The notes: a model not told the origin generated them from the letters alone. A DNA stretch of 64,000 nt from Paenibacillus sp. S150 (GCF_019352175.1 NZ_JACBYI010000007.1:1-64000), one strand, 5' to 3'. Shown: positions 1 to 11,433, numbered from the stretch's first letter. Translations and numbers: made by a program.

Positions 1-127
1 TACGTGTTACTCACCCGTCCGCCGCTAAGCAGGAATGGAAGCAAGCTTCCATTCCTGCTCCGCTCGACTTGCATGTATTAGGCACGCCGCCAGCGTTCGT
101 CCTGAGCCAGGATCAAACTCTCCAAAT
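1..127 (-). rRNA. 16S ribosomal RNA, 5' end (partial)
   Basis: Read on the minus strand, this is the start of a bacterial 16S rRNA: the universal 27F primer site (AGAGTTTGATCCTGGCTCAG) lies at about 104-123. It is followed by the usual helix leading to ATGCAAGTCGAGCGG, a variable V1 stem-loop, and the GACGGGTGAGTAACACGT stretch at the window edge. The rest of the gene lies beyond base 1. The exact mature 5' end, about 125-130, is inferred from family alignment. The sequence is of Bacillales type. Confidence 0.97.
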
Positions 128-326
128 CGGTTTTTTTCAAGCGCTTACTTCTCCCGAATTACTCCGCGAAAAATAACCATCCGAAAACGTATTGAAAGAG
201 CGATTGCTCACGTTGAAACTGACGATTCATTAATGAATCTTGTAAAAATTAACGCGTTCCATTTGTTCAGTTTTCAAAGAACTTGCTCCCGGCATTTCAA
301 CATTATGTATCAAGCGCAGGAATTAG

Positions 327-356
327 AATGTATCATGTACCCATATTTCCTGTCAA
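327..356 (-). promoter_or_regulatory. rrn promoter, downstream copy (P2-like)
   Basis: On the minus strand there is a perfect -35 box TTGACA (351-356) and a -10 box TACATT (327-332) with an 18-base spacer, about 200 bases before the 16S start. It faces the rRNA gene. Strong sigma-A promoters in this position are typical of Bacillales rRNA operons. Boxes are seen; activity is inferred. Confidence 0.6.
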
Positions 357-411
357 CTTATTTCTTCTTCGCCCGCTTGCCCAGCGTCGATGCCTCATAA
401 GCACGAGAAAT

Positions 412-440
412 GATATATCATGCTGATTTGAGGTTTGCAA
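412..440 (-). promoter_or_regulatory. rrn promoter, upstream copy (P1-like)
   Basis: Minus-strand candidate with -35 TTGCAA (435-440), a 17-base spacer and -10 TATATC (412-417), about 85 bases upstream of the better promoter at 327-356. Tandem promoters are common for rRNA operons, which supports it, but the boxes match the consensus only partly. Confidence 0.35.
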
Positions 441-711
441 GCTTTTATCAGAAATAAATGTACTCACGCATAATTAGTGCCTATAGGGTACAAATTGATT
501 TTCATAATGCAATGTTATAGCACGGAAGCGAAATGCAAAAAGCGAATCCAATCCGCGTATGGCTGAACTTTTCATAATTAAAAGACAATACATTTCAGAG
601 GAAATCAGCAGGAAATTTATGACGCGAAGCGTAGAAAGCCTTATAATCTAAAATAACGTTTAATACAGCCAGTATTATTATTTTTAATAACCAGTTTGGA
701 AAGGAGCTCCG

Positions 712-1962
712 ATGAACAACACTTCCATAACAGCCACTCCGGCAGCCGCAAATGACGAACAGAAGCACCTGCAGCAGGCTACCATTTACCGTATTTTGCT
801 GGCGGTCAGCTTTGTTCATTTATTTAACGATTCCATTCAGGCGCTTATCCCGGCCATGTTTCCGATTCTGAAGGACAACATGCTGCTCTCTTATGCTCAG
901 GTGGGATGGATCGCTTTTGCCCTGAATATTACGTCCTCGGTCATTCAACCCGTGGTCGGCTATGCCGCTGACCGCAAGCCCAGACCTATGCTGCTGCCTC
1001 TGGGAATGTGCTGCACCTTCGCCGGAGTGTTCCTGCTCGCTTTTGCCGGTAATTACGCGCTGGTTATATTCTCAGTTATGCTCGTTGGTTTTGGATCAGC
1101 CGCTTTCCATCCGGAAGGCATGCGTGTAGCCCACATGGCAGCGGGTCAGCGCAAGGGGTTGTCCCAATCCATCTTCCAGGTTGGCGGCAATGCCGGACAG
1201 TCGTTGGGGCCGCTTCTGATGAAGTGGGTATTCATCCCGTTTGGACAGATGGGGGCGCTTGGGTTCACTGTGATTGCCGCAGCCGGCATCGCCGTTCAGA
1301 CCTACGTGGCCAACTGGTACCGGACAATGCTCGACCAGGGATATACCTTCCGTAAAAAATCAACCGCACGCACCCTTGACCCTGCACGCAGCAAAAGCAT
1401 TCTGACCGCCACAATTATTCTGGTCTTCCTGGTATTTGTCCGTTCCTGGTACGGTGCCTCCATTGGCGGCTACTATGCTTTCTATTTAATGAAGAATTAC
1501 GGGATGACGATAGACAATGCGCAGATCTATATTTTTATGTATTTGGCTGCCGGCGCGGTCGGCACATTCTTTGGAGGTCCGCTCGCCGACCGCTTTGGGC
1601 GGCGCAATCTTATCCTGATCTCCATGGTCGGAACAGTCCCTTTTGCACTGGCGCTTCCTTTTGTACATCAGGGCTGGGCAGCGGTGCTGCTGGTGATCTC
1701 AGGGTTCGTATTGCTGTCCAGCTTCTCCGTTACTGTAATCTATGCGCAGATGCTGTATCCGGGAAATATCGGGACGGTCTCCGGATTGATTACCGGACTA
1801 GCCTTTGGTCTTGGCGGCATCGGATCTGTTGTTATCGGTGAGCTTATTGACCGTATCGGCATTACGGCAGTTTTCGTAGCCTGTGGGTTTCTGCCTCTGC
1901 TTGGTCTTCTGGCCCTGCTGCTCCCTGCCGACAAAAAGCTTGAGGAATGGGCAGCTGAATAA
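712..1962 (+). CDS. MFS exporter, fosmidomycin-resistance (Fsr) type
   Basis: A 416-residue membrane protein of the major facilitator superfamily, about the usual length for the Fsr group. Near the N terminus it has HLFNDSIQALIPAMFPILK, followed by QVGWIAFALNITSSVIQPVVG. It also carries the Fsr-like SAAFHPEGMRVAHMA and SQSIFQVGGNAGQSLGPLL stretches, and the MFS loop PLADRFGRR after the sixth or seventh membrane span. About twelve hydrophobic segments can be seen. The family effluxes small drugs in exchange for protons; the true substrate here is unknown. The ATG is preceded by AAGGAG at good spacing. It stands alone, with a terminator just downstream. Family assignment is fairly sure; the resistance role is inference. 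Confidence 0.88.
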   Translation: MNNTSITATPAAANDEQKHLQQATIYRILLAVSFVHLFNDSIQALIPAMFPILKDNMLLSYAQVGWIAFALNITSSVIQPVVGYAADRKPRPMLLPLGMCCTFAGVFLLAFAGNYALVIFSVMLVGFGSAAFHPEGMRVAHMAAGQRKGLSQSIFQVGGNAGQSLGPLLMKWVFIPFGQMGALGFTVIAAAGIAVQTYVANWYRTMLDQGYTFRKKSTARTLDPARSKSILTATIILVFLVFVRSWYGASIGGYYAFYLMKNYGMTIDNAQIYIFMYLAAGAVGTFFGGPLADRFGRRNLILISMVGTVPFALALPFVHQGWAAVLLVISGFVLLSSFSVTVIYAQMLYPGNIGTVSGLITGLAFGLGGIGSVVIGELIDRIGITAVFVACGFLPLLGLLALLLPADKKLEEWAAE

Positions 1963-1989
1963 ACGGCTTGTTATACAACTAAAACTTAC

Positions 1990-2025
1990 TTTTATCTTGG
2001 TCCATCCTTTTATCTTGGTCCATCC
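1990..2025 (+). repeat. Perfect 18-bp tandem duplication
   Basis: The 18-base unit TTTTATCTTGGTCCATCC occurs twice head to tail, at 1990-2007 and 2008-2025. The second copy supplies the left arm of the terminator hairpin, so the first copy is a spare half-arm. It looks like a recent slippage duplication. Confidence 0.9.
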
Positions 2026-2054
2026 TTTTCGCCGGTCGGCAGGATGGACTTTTT
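2018..2054 (+). terminator. Rho-independent terminator after the MFS gene
   Basis: An 8-bp stem GTCCATCC/GGATGGAC (2018-2025 with 2042-2049) closes a GC-rich loop that can pair further, and is followed by a run of five T. It lies 56 bases after the MFS stop codon. Confidence 0.75.
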
Positions 2055-2211
2055 AATAAATATGCGACCTCGCCGCCTTGTCTTCGTTGCTCCAAACCAT
2101 AAGGCCATGAAGGCAGCCGGACAGCGAATTATTCAACAGCCGTATTTTGCGGTACAATTAGTTAAAAGTTGAAATGCTTGTCATGGCTTAAGGTTCGAAG
2201 GAGGGACAGCA

Positions 2212-3486
2212 TTGAAAAAAGCATTGGCCAGACTCCGCAAGGGGTACGGGAAAAAGCTGGTTTCTATTCACATGTGGAATGCATGGCTGGTGTTGTTTCT
2301 CGCGGTAAGCGGCTTACTGCTGGTAGGAGGCTTCTGGCGGGAGCTGCTGGGCGAGGGCAGAGTATGGCTGAAATGGGCGCATATCGCTTTTGGGCTGGTT
2401 CTGCTTATACCGGTCATCTATTATTTACTGCTTGCGGCAAAGCATTGGAAGAGGTTAAAAGGCAAGAACTCGCAGAAAGCCAATGTCATCTTTGTGCTGG
2501 TTCTGCTGATCGGCTGGATTGCATCAGGGATTGTCCTCTGGCAGTTCCGGCTTGCCGGGCCTAGAGCGGCCAACACGGCGCTGTTCATTCATGATCTGCT
2601 CACATGGGTGGGGCTGCCGGTCATTATCTACCACTCCATTACCAGAGTCAAATGGCTGAAGGAGCCGAGGAAGCGTTCAATCGTACCGGAAACAGCATCT
2701 GAAGGGGAGGACAGGGTTGCAGGAGGTACTCAACAGCCGGCAGCAGCACAAGGCCCTCAGCCGATGTATTCACGCCGCGGTTTCATTAAAGCTGCCGTTG
2801 GCGCAGGACTGGCCATTACGCTCGGTCCAACCTTTGTCCGCTGGATCGGAAAATCCTTTCAGCTCCCCGGTGCCGCAGATTATGCGGCGAGCAATGCCAA
2901 TGCTCTCCTTCCCGATCCGGTTCCTCTGGCCGATTCTGCCCCCCCGATTGGCGGTGGAGCGGAAGGGAGCTTCCGGGTCTATACCGTAACAGAGATCCCC
3001 GCCTTCGATAACAGCAATTGGTCCTTCACTATCGACGGCCTCGTTGACAAGAAGTTCACTTGGAACTGGGAGGAATTCGTCAAGCTGCAGCGCGAGGTGC
3101 AGGTTAGTGATTTTCACTGTGTGACGGGCTGGTCGGTATATAAAAACACCTGGGAAGGCCTCCCCCTCGTAAAGCTGCTCGATATGGCCGGTGTACAGGA
3201 ACGGGCGGCGACGGTAAAATTCTATTCCGGTGACGGAGTCTATACCGATTCACTGACACTCGCTCAGGCACGGCTGAAAGATGTAATGGTCGCCGTGCTG
3301 CATGACGGCAAACCTATCCCCAACCAGCTTGGCGGACCTGTCCGCCTGGTCACTCCGCAAATGTACGCGTACAAATCGGTGAAATGGCTGAACCGGATTG
3401 AGCTGATCGAAGAGGACCATGTCGGGTATTGGGAGCAGCGCGGGTACGATAAGGATGCCTGGCTGCCGAATGCAAAGCGCGTGTAG
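2212..3486 (+). CDS. Membrane cytochrome b-like / molybdopterin oxidoreductase fusion
   Basis: A 424-residue protein with two parts. Residues 1-145 hold four hydrophobic segments with conserved-looking histidines (SIHMWNAW, KWAHIAFG, FIHDLLTW, IIYHSI), as in small cytochrome b561/MsrQ-like haem proteins. After a low-complexity linker comes a twin-arginine-like motif, SRRGFIKAAVGAG (about residues 184-196), with a hydrophobic stretch. Then follows an oxidoreductase molybdopterin-binding domain of the sulfite oxidase/YedY type, with the candidate Mo-ligand cysteine in FHCVTGWS and the motif WEGLPL. The arrangement suggests a self-contained membrane enzyme passing electrons between quinone or haem and an extracytoplasmic Mo centre, possibly a protein-methionine-sulfoxide or similar reductase. 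The start is TTG at 2212, chosen for the AAGGAGGGA just upstream. Substrate unknown. Confidence 0.85.
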   Translation: MKKALARLRKGYGKKLVSIHMWNAWLVLFLAVSGLLLVGGFWRELLGEGRVWLKWAHIAFGLVLLIPVIYYLLLAAKHWKRLKGKNSQKANVIFVLVLLIGWIASGIVLWQFRLAGPRAANTALFIHDLLTWVGLPVIIYHSITRVKWLKEPRKRSIVPETASEGEDRVAGGTQQPAAAQGPQPMYSRRGFIKAAVGAGLAITLGPTFVRWIGKSFQLPGAADYAASNANALLPDPVPLADSAPPIGGGAEGSFRVYTVTEIPAFDNSNWSFTIDGLVDKKFTWNWEEFVKLQREVQVSDFHCVTGWSVYKNTWEGLPLVKLLDMAGVQERAATVKFYSGDGVYTDSLTLAQARLKDVMVAVLHDGKPIPNQLGGPVRLVTPQMYAYKSVKWLNRIELIEEDHVGYWEQRGYDKDAWLPNAKRV

Positions 3487-3567
3487 GCTTCATGCAGCAG
3501 CCATCCTGAGGCAACAATCTGTTGCGGGCTTGATTGAAAAACGCTGGGATGTAAATCATACGAAAAC

Positions 3568-3600
3568 GCCCGGTCCCGTGAATGCGGGAGCCGGGCATTT
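3568..3600. terminator. Bidirectional terminator between oxidoreductase and ligA
   Basis: The stem GCCCGG-T-CCCG (3568-3578) pairs with CGGG-AG-CCGGGC (3585-3596). It is followed by TTTT on the plus strand and by TTTT on the minus strand. It sits between two converging genes and can serve both. Confidence 0.75.
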
Positions 3601-3635
3601 TACTATTTACACAGAGGCAAAAGTCTAAATACGGC

Positions 3636-5693
<2,058 letters not shown>

Positions 5694-5722
5694 CTAAAAA
5701 TGCAATCGTTAACCGCAGTCTT

Positions 5723-8074
5723 TTATTCGACTTTGGTAATCGGCGCAAAGCCCGCCAAGAGCCGCTTCACGCCAACCGGTGCAGGAAAAGCAATCTGCAG
5801 CTCCGTATCGTTGCCGCTGCCCTTCACGGACACAATGGTGCCGATGCCCCATTTGCCGTGTGAGACCTTGTCGCCCGCCTTGAAATCGGCGGGCGCCGCA
5901 GTCCCAGCCCCCGGAGCGCGCTGTGCGCCTCCGGTGGTCACGGTCACGCGGCCTGTACCGGCTGCCGCGGACGCAGTGCTGCCGCCGAAGCCGGCGGACC
6001 CGCCGCCTGCCGGCGCATTTCCGGCAGCGCCGCTGCGGCTGCCGAAGTTCCCCCGGCCGCCCCCGCCGAAGCCGCGGCCGTCATAGGCACCGCCAACCTT
6101 CGCGCCGCGCCGGAAGCGGTCTGAGGCACCGCCGGCATCTTCCTTCAGCTCCTCCGGAATCTCCTCCAGGAAGCGCGACGGCGGATTCGCCGCCGTCCGC
6201 CCGAACAGCGTGCGCATCCGTGCACAGCTGAGGAACAGCTGCTTCTCCGCACGGGTGATCCCCACATACGCCAGACGCCGCTCTTCTTCCAGCTCGTCGT
6301 AGTCCTGGAAGGCGCGGCTGTGCGGGAACACGCCCTCTTCCATCCCGATAATGAAGACGGTCGGGAACTCCAGCCCCTTTGCACTGTGCATGGTCATCAG
6401 CACTACAGCATCGCTGCGCTCCTCTTCATCGTTCACACTGTCGATGTCCGCGATCAGCGCCAGATCCGTAAGGAAGGAGACCAGCGACTTGTCTTCATTG
6501 TTCTTCTCAAATTCCATGGTTACCGACAGGAATTCGTCGATATTTTCCAGACGGGACCGGGATTCGAGAGTATTCTCATTCTGCAGCTCCAGCCGGTACT
6601 GGGACAGTTCCAGAATCTTCTCCGTCAGCTCCGTCACGGACAGGAACTCCACCATCCGGTGCAGCGCCTCGATCATATCGTAGAATTCTACCAGCGAATT
6701 GCGGGTCCGTCCGGCGAAGCCCAGATCATCCACGGTCTGCAGCGCGCGGAAGATGGAGACTCCCTGCGAAGCAGCCGCAGCGGCCAGCTTGCCGACTGTC
6801 GTATCCCCAAGCCCCCGCTTCGGAACGTTGATGATCCGCGTTAAGCTGATGTCGTCATCGGGATTGGACAAGAGGCGCAGGTAGGCCAGCAGATCCTTGA
6901 TTTCTTTGCGGTCGTAGAACTTGATCCCCCCGACAATCTGATAGGGAATATCCGATTTGATCAGAATTTCTTCTATTACGCGTGACTGCGCATTGGTGCG
7001 GTACAGAATCGCATGATTCTGATACGCCTGGCCCTGCTTGACATTCTTGCTGATCTCTCCGGTCACAAAATAGCCTTCATCATGCTCGGAATCGCCGCGG
7101 AAAACCTTAATCTTCTCGCCTTCGTCCGAATCCGTCCACAGCTTCTTGGGCTTGCGTCCGGTATTCAGCGCGATCACGCCGTTGGCCGCGTTCAGAATGT
7201 TGGAGGTAGAGCGGTAGTTCTGCTCCAGCATAATTGTTTTGGCTTCGGGATAATCCTCTTCAAAATTCAGGATGTTCGTAATATCCGCCCCGCGCCAGCG
7301 GTAGATGGACTGGTCACTGTCGCCGACGACGCATATGCGGTGATGGCTGTCCGCCAGCATCCGGCAGAGCATGTATTGCGCTCTATTCGTATCCTGATAC
7401 TCATCCACATGAATGTACTTGAATTTCTTCTGGTAGAAATCCAGCACCTCCGGCACTTCCTTGAACAATTCAATTGTCTTCATAATCAGATCATCGAAGT
7501 CCAGCGAGTTGTTGGCCCTCAGCCGCTTCTGGTACATGGTATACACCTTGGCAACGAGGCCTTCCATATAATCGCCGATCTTCTGCTCATATTGCGCCGG
7601 CGTTATAAGCTCATTCTTGGCGGTGCTGATCATGGACTGTACAGCCTTGGGCTCAAATTTCTTCGTATCTATATTCAGATCCTTCATGCAGTTGCGGATA
7701 ACCGACAGCTGGTCCGTAGAATCCAGAATGGAAAAATTGGAGGTGAAGCCGATCCGCTCAATGTCCTTCCGCAATATCCGCACACTCATCGAGTGGAAGG
7801 TGGATACCCAAATATCGCGCCCCTCCGGCCCTACGAGCCTCGAGACACGCTCCTGCATCTCCCGTGCAGCCTTATTGGTAAAGGTAATCGCCAGAATCGC
7901 CCAAGGCGGCGCTTTGCGGTTCGCAATCAGCCAGGCAATGCGGTGGGTAAGCACGCGCGTCTTGCCGCTGCCGGCTCCAGCCATAATGAGCAAAGGCCCT
8001 TCAGTAAATTCTACAGCCTGACGCTGCGGAGGATTCAGCCGGTTTACGGCATCCTGTATGTTAACAAGTTGCAT
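5723..8074 (-). CDS. pcrA: ATP-dependent DNA helicase PcrA (UvrD family)
   Basis: A 3'-5' superfamily 1A helicase used in nucleotide excision repair, plasmid rolling-circle replication and removal of RecA filaments or stalled RNA polymerase. Visible motifs are Walker A AGAGSGKT near the N terminus, [10 protein letters not shown] (Walker B), [31 protein letters not shown] and [10 protein letters not shown]. Residues of about 655-730 are a very glycine- and alanine-rich linker. It ends in a Tudor-like C-terminal domain ([17 protein letters not shown]), which in PcrA is the RNA polymerase contact. The ATG at 8074 has AAAGGAG at 10 bases; the in-frame ATG at 8083 lies too close to that site. The 783-residue length is within the family range. 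It lies between pcrB and ligA, 74 bases before ligA. Confidence 0.97.
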   Translation of the reverse strand: MQLVNIQDAVNRLNPPQRQAVEFTEGPLLIMAGAGSGKTRVLTHRIAWLIANRKAPPWAILAITFTNKAAREMQERVSRLVGPEGRDIWVSTFHSMSVRILRKDIERIGFTSNFSILDSTDQLSVIRNCMKDLNIDTKKFEPKAVQSMISTAKNELITPAQYEQKIGDYMEGLVAKVYTMYQKRLRANNSLDFDDLIMKTIELFKEVPEVLDFYQKKFKYIHVDEYQDTNRAQYMLCRMLADSHHRICVVGDSDQSIYRWRGADITNILNFEEDYPEAKTIMLEQNYRSTSNILNAANGVIALNTGRKPKKLWTDSDEGEKIKVFRGDSEHDEGYFVTGEISKNVKQGQAYQNHAILYRTNAQSRVIEEILIKSDIPYQIVGGIKFYDRKEIKDLLAYLRLLSNPDDDISLTRIINVPKRGLGDTTVGKLAAAAASQGVSIFRALQTVDDLGFAGRTRNSLVEFYDMIEALHRMVEFLSVTELTEKILELSQYRLELQNENTLESRSRLENIDEFLSVTMEFEKNNEDKSLVSFLTDLALIADIDSVNDEEERSDAVVLMTMHSAKGLEFPTVFIIGMEEGVFPHSRAFQDYDELEEERRLAYVGITRAEKQLFLSCARMRTLFGRTAANPPSRFLEEIPEELKEDAGGASDRFRRGAKVGGAYDGRGFGGGGRGNFGSRSGAAGNAPAGGGSAGFGGSTASAAAGTGRVTVTTGGAQRAPGAGTAAPADFKAGDKVSHGKWGIGTIVSVKGSGNDTELQIAFPAPVGVKRLLAGFAPITKVE

Positions 8075-8156
8075 GTGTGGCATGCTCCTTTCTGAATATC
8101 ACGAATTAAGCAGAAACGGCTTTGCCGTCCTTTTATATTGCAAAACATATAGATCC

Positions 8157-8879
8157 TTATATTGTAAAATCAATCTTCGGCGTTCTCTTAACCGCCTGTA
8201 CAGTGAGCAGCGCCTGCTGCACATCCTGGTATATAATGTTGCCGGCCACCACCGTATCACACAGCGCAGCAGCTTGCTCGGCTTCAGCTTCACCGGTAAT
8301 TCCGCCGCCATAAAAAAGCTGGCTGTGCTCTACAGTCTCTCTTACTGCACGCACCGTCTCCATATCGCCAAAGGCCCCGCTATACTCCAGATAAACAACC
8401 GGCAGGCTCATCAGCTTGTCCGCGATCTGCGCATAGGCCGCTGCCCCCTCCCCGCCCAGCGAGCTGTCTGCTCCTGTAAGGCGGGCAACGGAAGAATCCC
8501 CGTTCAGCACGATGTATCCTTCTGTAAGCACCTGCTCCCACGGAATCAGGCTCCCGTAACGCTCAATAGCCCGGCGGTGATGGCCCAATACCCAGTCTGT
8601 ATCCGGGCTGTTAAGCACCATTGGAATCAGATACAGATCAAAACCCGGCACAACCGCCTCAAGATCTGAGATCTCAAGGGCGCAGGGCAGCTCATATTGC
8701 CGGACTCTGGCCAACAATGCGACCGTATTCTCATATGTTACCCCGGTGGAACCGCCGATCAGTACAGCATCCGTTCCGGATAAGCAGACCGCCTCCAGCT
8801 CTGTCTCTCCGAGCTCGCGGTCGGGGTCCAGCTTGAATACATGCCGCCACGGCCGTATCTTTTGCCGCATTTCATTCAT
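8157..8879 (-). CDS. pcrB: Heptaprenylglyceryl phosphate synthase PcrB
   Basis: Bacterial homologue of archaeal GGGP synthase. It joins a C35 heptaprenyl chain to sn-glycerol-1-phosphate to make an ether lipid precursor. The TIM-barrel protein of 240 residues shows the family motifs: KLDPDRELGETE at the start, VLIGGSTGVTYEN (phosphate and substrate contact), LYLIPMVLNSPDTDWVLGHH, YIVLNGDSSVARLTGA, VYLEYSGAFGD and LFYGGGITGEAEA near the C terminus. First gene of the conserved pcrB-pcrA-ligA operon of Bacillales, 82 bases before pcrA. The ATG at 8879 is preceded by AGAGG at about 10 bases; another ATG three codons in is less well placed. Confidence 0.95.
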   Translation of the reverse strand: MNEMRQKIRPWRHVFKLDPDRELGETELEAVCLSGTDAVLIGGSTGVTYENTVALLARVRQYELPCALEISDLEAVVPGFDLYLIPMVLNSPDTDWVLGHHRRAIERYGSLIPWEQVLTEGYIVLNGDSSVARLTGADSSLGGEGAAAYAQIADKLMSLPVVYLEYSGAFGDMETVRAVRETVEHSQLFYGGGITGEAEAEQAAALCDTVVAGNIIYQDVQQALLTVQAVKRTPKIDFTI

Positions 8880-9013
8880 CTTCGCCCATCCTCTATTAGT
8901 CTACTGATTGACGCCTCTGCAGGCCTCACTTTCATGCCAAAAACACTTCCGCTGCCGCAAAAGCTGTATCTCTAGTCTATGCCAGCACAGCGGGGGGTGT
9001 CAATTTAAAGAGC

Positions 9014-9037
9014 AGAAAAATGCGAACATTTTTTCGC
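9014..9037 (-). terminator. Short terminator after the GDPD-like gene
   Basis: On the minus strand a 5-bp stem GCGAA/TTCGC (9022-9037) is followed by ATTTTTC. The stem is short, but its place 13 bases after the stop codon fits. Confidence 0.4.
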
Positions 9038-9049
9038 CTTTTTCACGCC

Positions 9050-9916
9050 TTAACGAAGCCTTCTGAAGCTGCTTAAATCAACCTCCGAAACAAAATCCGT
9101 GTAAAACCCGTCAACCCCCATCCGTGACAGCTTCACAATCTCATCTTCATCATTGATCGTGTGCACGTAGACGCGGGCTCCGGCCTTTTTCAGCTTTTGC
9201 ACAAAGCTCTTGGTGGCCCGGGCGGCCGGCATGGTAATATCCACGCCGCTCTCTTGTACAAAGTCAATCACCTGCTCATCACTGTCCTGAGACTGGTAGA
9301 GGGTATACAATATCTCCGGGAAAACATGCACCTTATTAACCACATCCAGCATATCCCGGCTGTAAATCTGCGGAACCACCCGCTCAAGCAAAGCCGGATC
9401 ACGGCGCTCGGCAGCCTCTGTAATGAGCTTGAACTGCTCCGTTACCAGCCCGGCCTCAGTCTCCTTAGTATCCGTAACGAGATAGGCATCCGGATAGGCC
9501 TGCATAAGATCGAGTATTTTCTCAATATCCAGCGGAGAATAGATGTCCAGAATAGGGCTGTCCATGAACTGGGCATATTCCAGCACTGTCCCTTGCTTGG
9601 CGGCAGGCAGCACCGTCTGCTGGCCCAGCAGCTTGCTCATATTAATGGTCCACTCGTGGCGGGCAACCAGCCGGTCATCTGTTGTGAGCAGTAAATCGGC
9701 CTCAAACACACGGCTTCCCTGCTCGTAATTGGCTACAAAAGCTTCAAGGGAGTTCGTATACGTATAGCCATTGATTCCTCCCATCGCATGGGCTACAATC
9801 CGGTGGGACGCAAAGCCGGTTGCGGGTTCTTTGTCCTCCTCCCCCAGAGCAATCACAAGCAGAAGGGCCAAAGCGCCGATCATGACGGCTGTGGCAATGG
9901 TTTTTCTCTTATCCAT
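9050..9916 (-). CDS. Membrane-anchored glycerophosphodiester phosphodiesterase-like protein
   Basis: A 288-residue protein. Residues 6-25 form a single N-terminal hydrophobic segment (TIATAVMIGALALLLVIALG) that would anchor it outside the membrane. The rest is a TIM-barrel phosphodiesterase of the GDPD/PI-PLC-like superfamily. Visible are HRIVAHAMGGINGYTYTNSL (the catalytic His region with the substrate loop), FEADLLLTTDDRLVARHEW (metal-binding Glu/Asp and second catalytic His), YLVTDTKE, and the C-terminal GVDGFYTDFVSE. The initial HRG of classical GDPDs is replaced by HAMGG, so the exact substrate is open. The ATG at 9916 has AAAGGA at 11 bases; further upstream in-frame starts lack a site and would put residues before the anchor. 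It stands alone, between pcrB and the glycan locus, on the same strand as both. Confidence 0.82.
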   Translation of the reverse strand: MDKRKTIATAVMIGALALLLVIALGEEDKEPATGFASHRIVAHAMGGINGYTYTNSLEAFVANYEQGSRVFEADLLLTTDDRLVARHEWTINMSKLLGQQTVLPAAKQGTVLEYAQFMDSPILDIYSPLDIEKILDLMQAYPDAYLVTDTKETEAGLVTEQFKLITEAAERRDPALLERVVPQIYSRDMLDVVNKVHVFPEILYTLYQSQDSDEQVIDFVQESGVDITMPAARATKSFVQKLKKAGARVYVHTINDEDEIVKLSRMGVDGFYTDFVSEVDLSSFRRLR

Positions 9917-10032
9917 ATGTGCGGTTTCCTTTGCAATAAGTTGGAGTAGAAACAAGAAGAAACGGCCAAGTCCTTCTTCAAACAAAGGGCGGCAACCGTT
10001 TCAGAAGTGAAATATAACTTAACTGTAAAAGT

Positions 10033-11433
10033 TCAGTAAGCATTTTTGAAGCCGTTGCGGATGGTCTTGAAGATGATCCGGATATCGAACAGCAGCGACC
10101 AATTTTCAATATAGAAAATATCATGCTTGATCCGTTCTTCAATCGAGGTGTCTCCGCGCAGGCCGTTGCTCTGTGCCCAGCCGGTAATTCCCGGACGCAC
10201 ATGATGCTTGACCATATATTTCGGAATTTCATCGCGGAACTGCTCCACGAAGAAGGGACGTTCCGGCCGCGGGCCCACCACGCTCATCTGGCCGAACAGC
10301 ACATTGAAAAACTGCGGCAGCTCATCCAGGCTGGTTCTGCGGATAAAAGTTCCGAACCGGGTGCGGCGGGGGTCCAACGGAGTGCTCCAGCCCGTGTCCT
10401 CCTCGCCGTCCTGCTGCATTTTCATGGAGCGGAACTTGTACATCATGAAATTGCGCCGGTTCAGCCCTACCCGCTCCTGCTTGAAGATAACGGGGCCCGG
10501 GGACGTCAGGCGCACACCCAGTGCCACAATCAGCATTACAGGCGACAGCATAATAATGGCGAACAGCGAGAAAATAATATCAAAGGACCGCTTAGCGAGC
10601 TTATTGCCGGTCATATCCAGCGGGATGTCGCGCACATTGATCATCGGCATACCGGCAAAATTATCGAAGTACGGCCGGGCGGGCAGGTAGTCAAAGAAAT
10701 CGGGAATAATCAGCGTACGCACTCCGGCCTTCTCACAGGCGGCGATAATTGCCGGATATTTGGAGTGGGCATCCAGCGGGAGAGCCAGAATCACCTCGTC
10801 CACCGGCAGCATTTCCAGCATCCCCGGCAGCTCATCCACCGTTCCCAGAATCGGCTTGTAGCACTCCCCTTCAATGCCATCCCAGGTATGGAAATCATCC
10901 AGAAATCCAATGGCCTCATACCCAAGCTCCGGATACTGCACCAGATTGTTGTAGAACCTCTTGCCCAATGTACCGGCACCCAGAATAAGTACGAACTGGC
11001 GGTTGAAGCCTTTTTCACGCAAGGACTTCAGCATCTTCTTCAGCACATAACGGTACAGCATAATGGAAAGAATATTAAAGCCCATATAAATCGCGAGATA
11101 TTGACGGGATACATCAATTTCCTTCAGGAAAAACATCAAGCCGAGCAGCATAAAGATGGCCATGATGTGCACCTGGAAAATCTTGAGGAACTCATCGACA
11201 AAACGCTTTTTGCGCTTGGGTAAATAGAGTGACAGTACAATTCCTATTAATATTGAGATAGCACCATAGATAAAGCTCCAATACGCATAAGACTCCACCG
11301 GCAATGTGTTATAGGATTCCAGCAGACCACTTCGAAATTTAAGCCACCAAGCAGCCAGAAAGGACAGCTGAATAACTAAAAAATCGGCTACCATATACAG
11401 CTGTGTTAAAAATTTCTGATTACGGCGAATCAT
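10033..11433 (-). CDS. Undecaprenyl-phosphate sugar phosphotransferase (WcaJ/WsaP type), glycan initiation
   Basis: Transfers a sugar-1-phosphate, probably glucose or galactose, to undecaprenyl phosphate at the inner face of the membrane and so starts a repeat unit or S-layer glycan. At 466 residues it has the usual architecture. Four to five N-terminal membrane segments come first (residues 10-130). A Rossmann-like CoA_binding_3 region follows with LILGAGTLGKRFY. The catalytic bacterial sugar transferase domain from about 280 has KRSFDIIFSLFAIIMLSPVM, SPGPVIFKQERVGLNRRNF, MYKFRSM, RTSLDELPQFFNVLFGQMS and VGPRPE. WsaP and WsfP hold this role in Geobacillus and Paenibacillus S-layer glycan loci. 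Its ATG overlaps the preceding glycosyltransferase stop by 4 bases. No clear terminator was seen after it. Confidence 0.93.
   Translation of the reverse strand: MIRRNQKFLTQLYMVADFLVIQLSFLAAWWLKFRSGLLESYNTLPVESYAYWSFIYGAISILIGIVLSLYLPKRKKRFVDEFLKIFQVHIMAIFMLLGLMFFLKEIDVSRQYLAIYMGFNILSIMLYRYVLKKMLKSLREKGFNRQFVLILGAGTLGKRFYNNLVQYPELGYEAIGFLDDFHTWDGIEGECYKPILGTVDELPGMLEMLPVDEVILALPLDAHSKYPAIIAACEKAGVRTLIIPDFFDYLPARPYFDNFAGMPMINVRDIPLDMTGNKLAKRSFDIIFSLFAIIMLSPVMLIVALGVRLTSPGPVIFKQERVGLNRRNFMMYKFRSMKMQQDGEEDTGWSTPLDPRRTRFGTFIRRTSLDELPQFFNVLFGQMSVVGPRPERPFFVEQFRDEIPKYMVKHHVRPGITGWAQSNGLRGDTSIEERIKHDIFYIENWSLLFDIRIIFKTIRNGFKNAY

Larger units (their letters stand above)
128..711. other. rRNA leader and divergent intergenic region
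   Basis: This 584-base stretch separates the 16S gene from the MFS gene and shows no convincing protein gene. Besides the two rrn promoters it contains, read on the minus strand at about 261-290, the leader motif TTCTTTGAAAACTGAACA, which is common before 16S genes of Bacillales and may take part in antitermination or RNase III processing. Nothing else was recognised between 441 and 695. Confidence 0.6.

Noticed and set aside
10123-11223. 366-codon open frame opposite the sugar phosphotransferase gene
   Set aside because: Antisense shadow; the opposing gene has unmistakable catalytic motifs.
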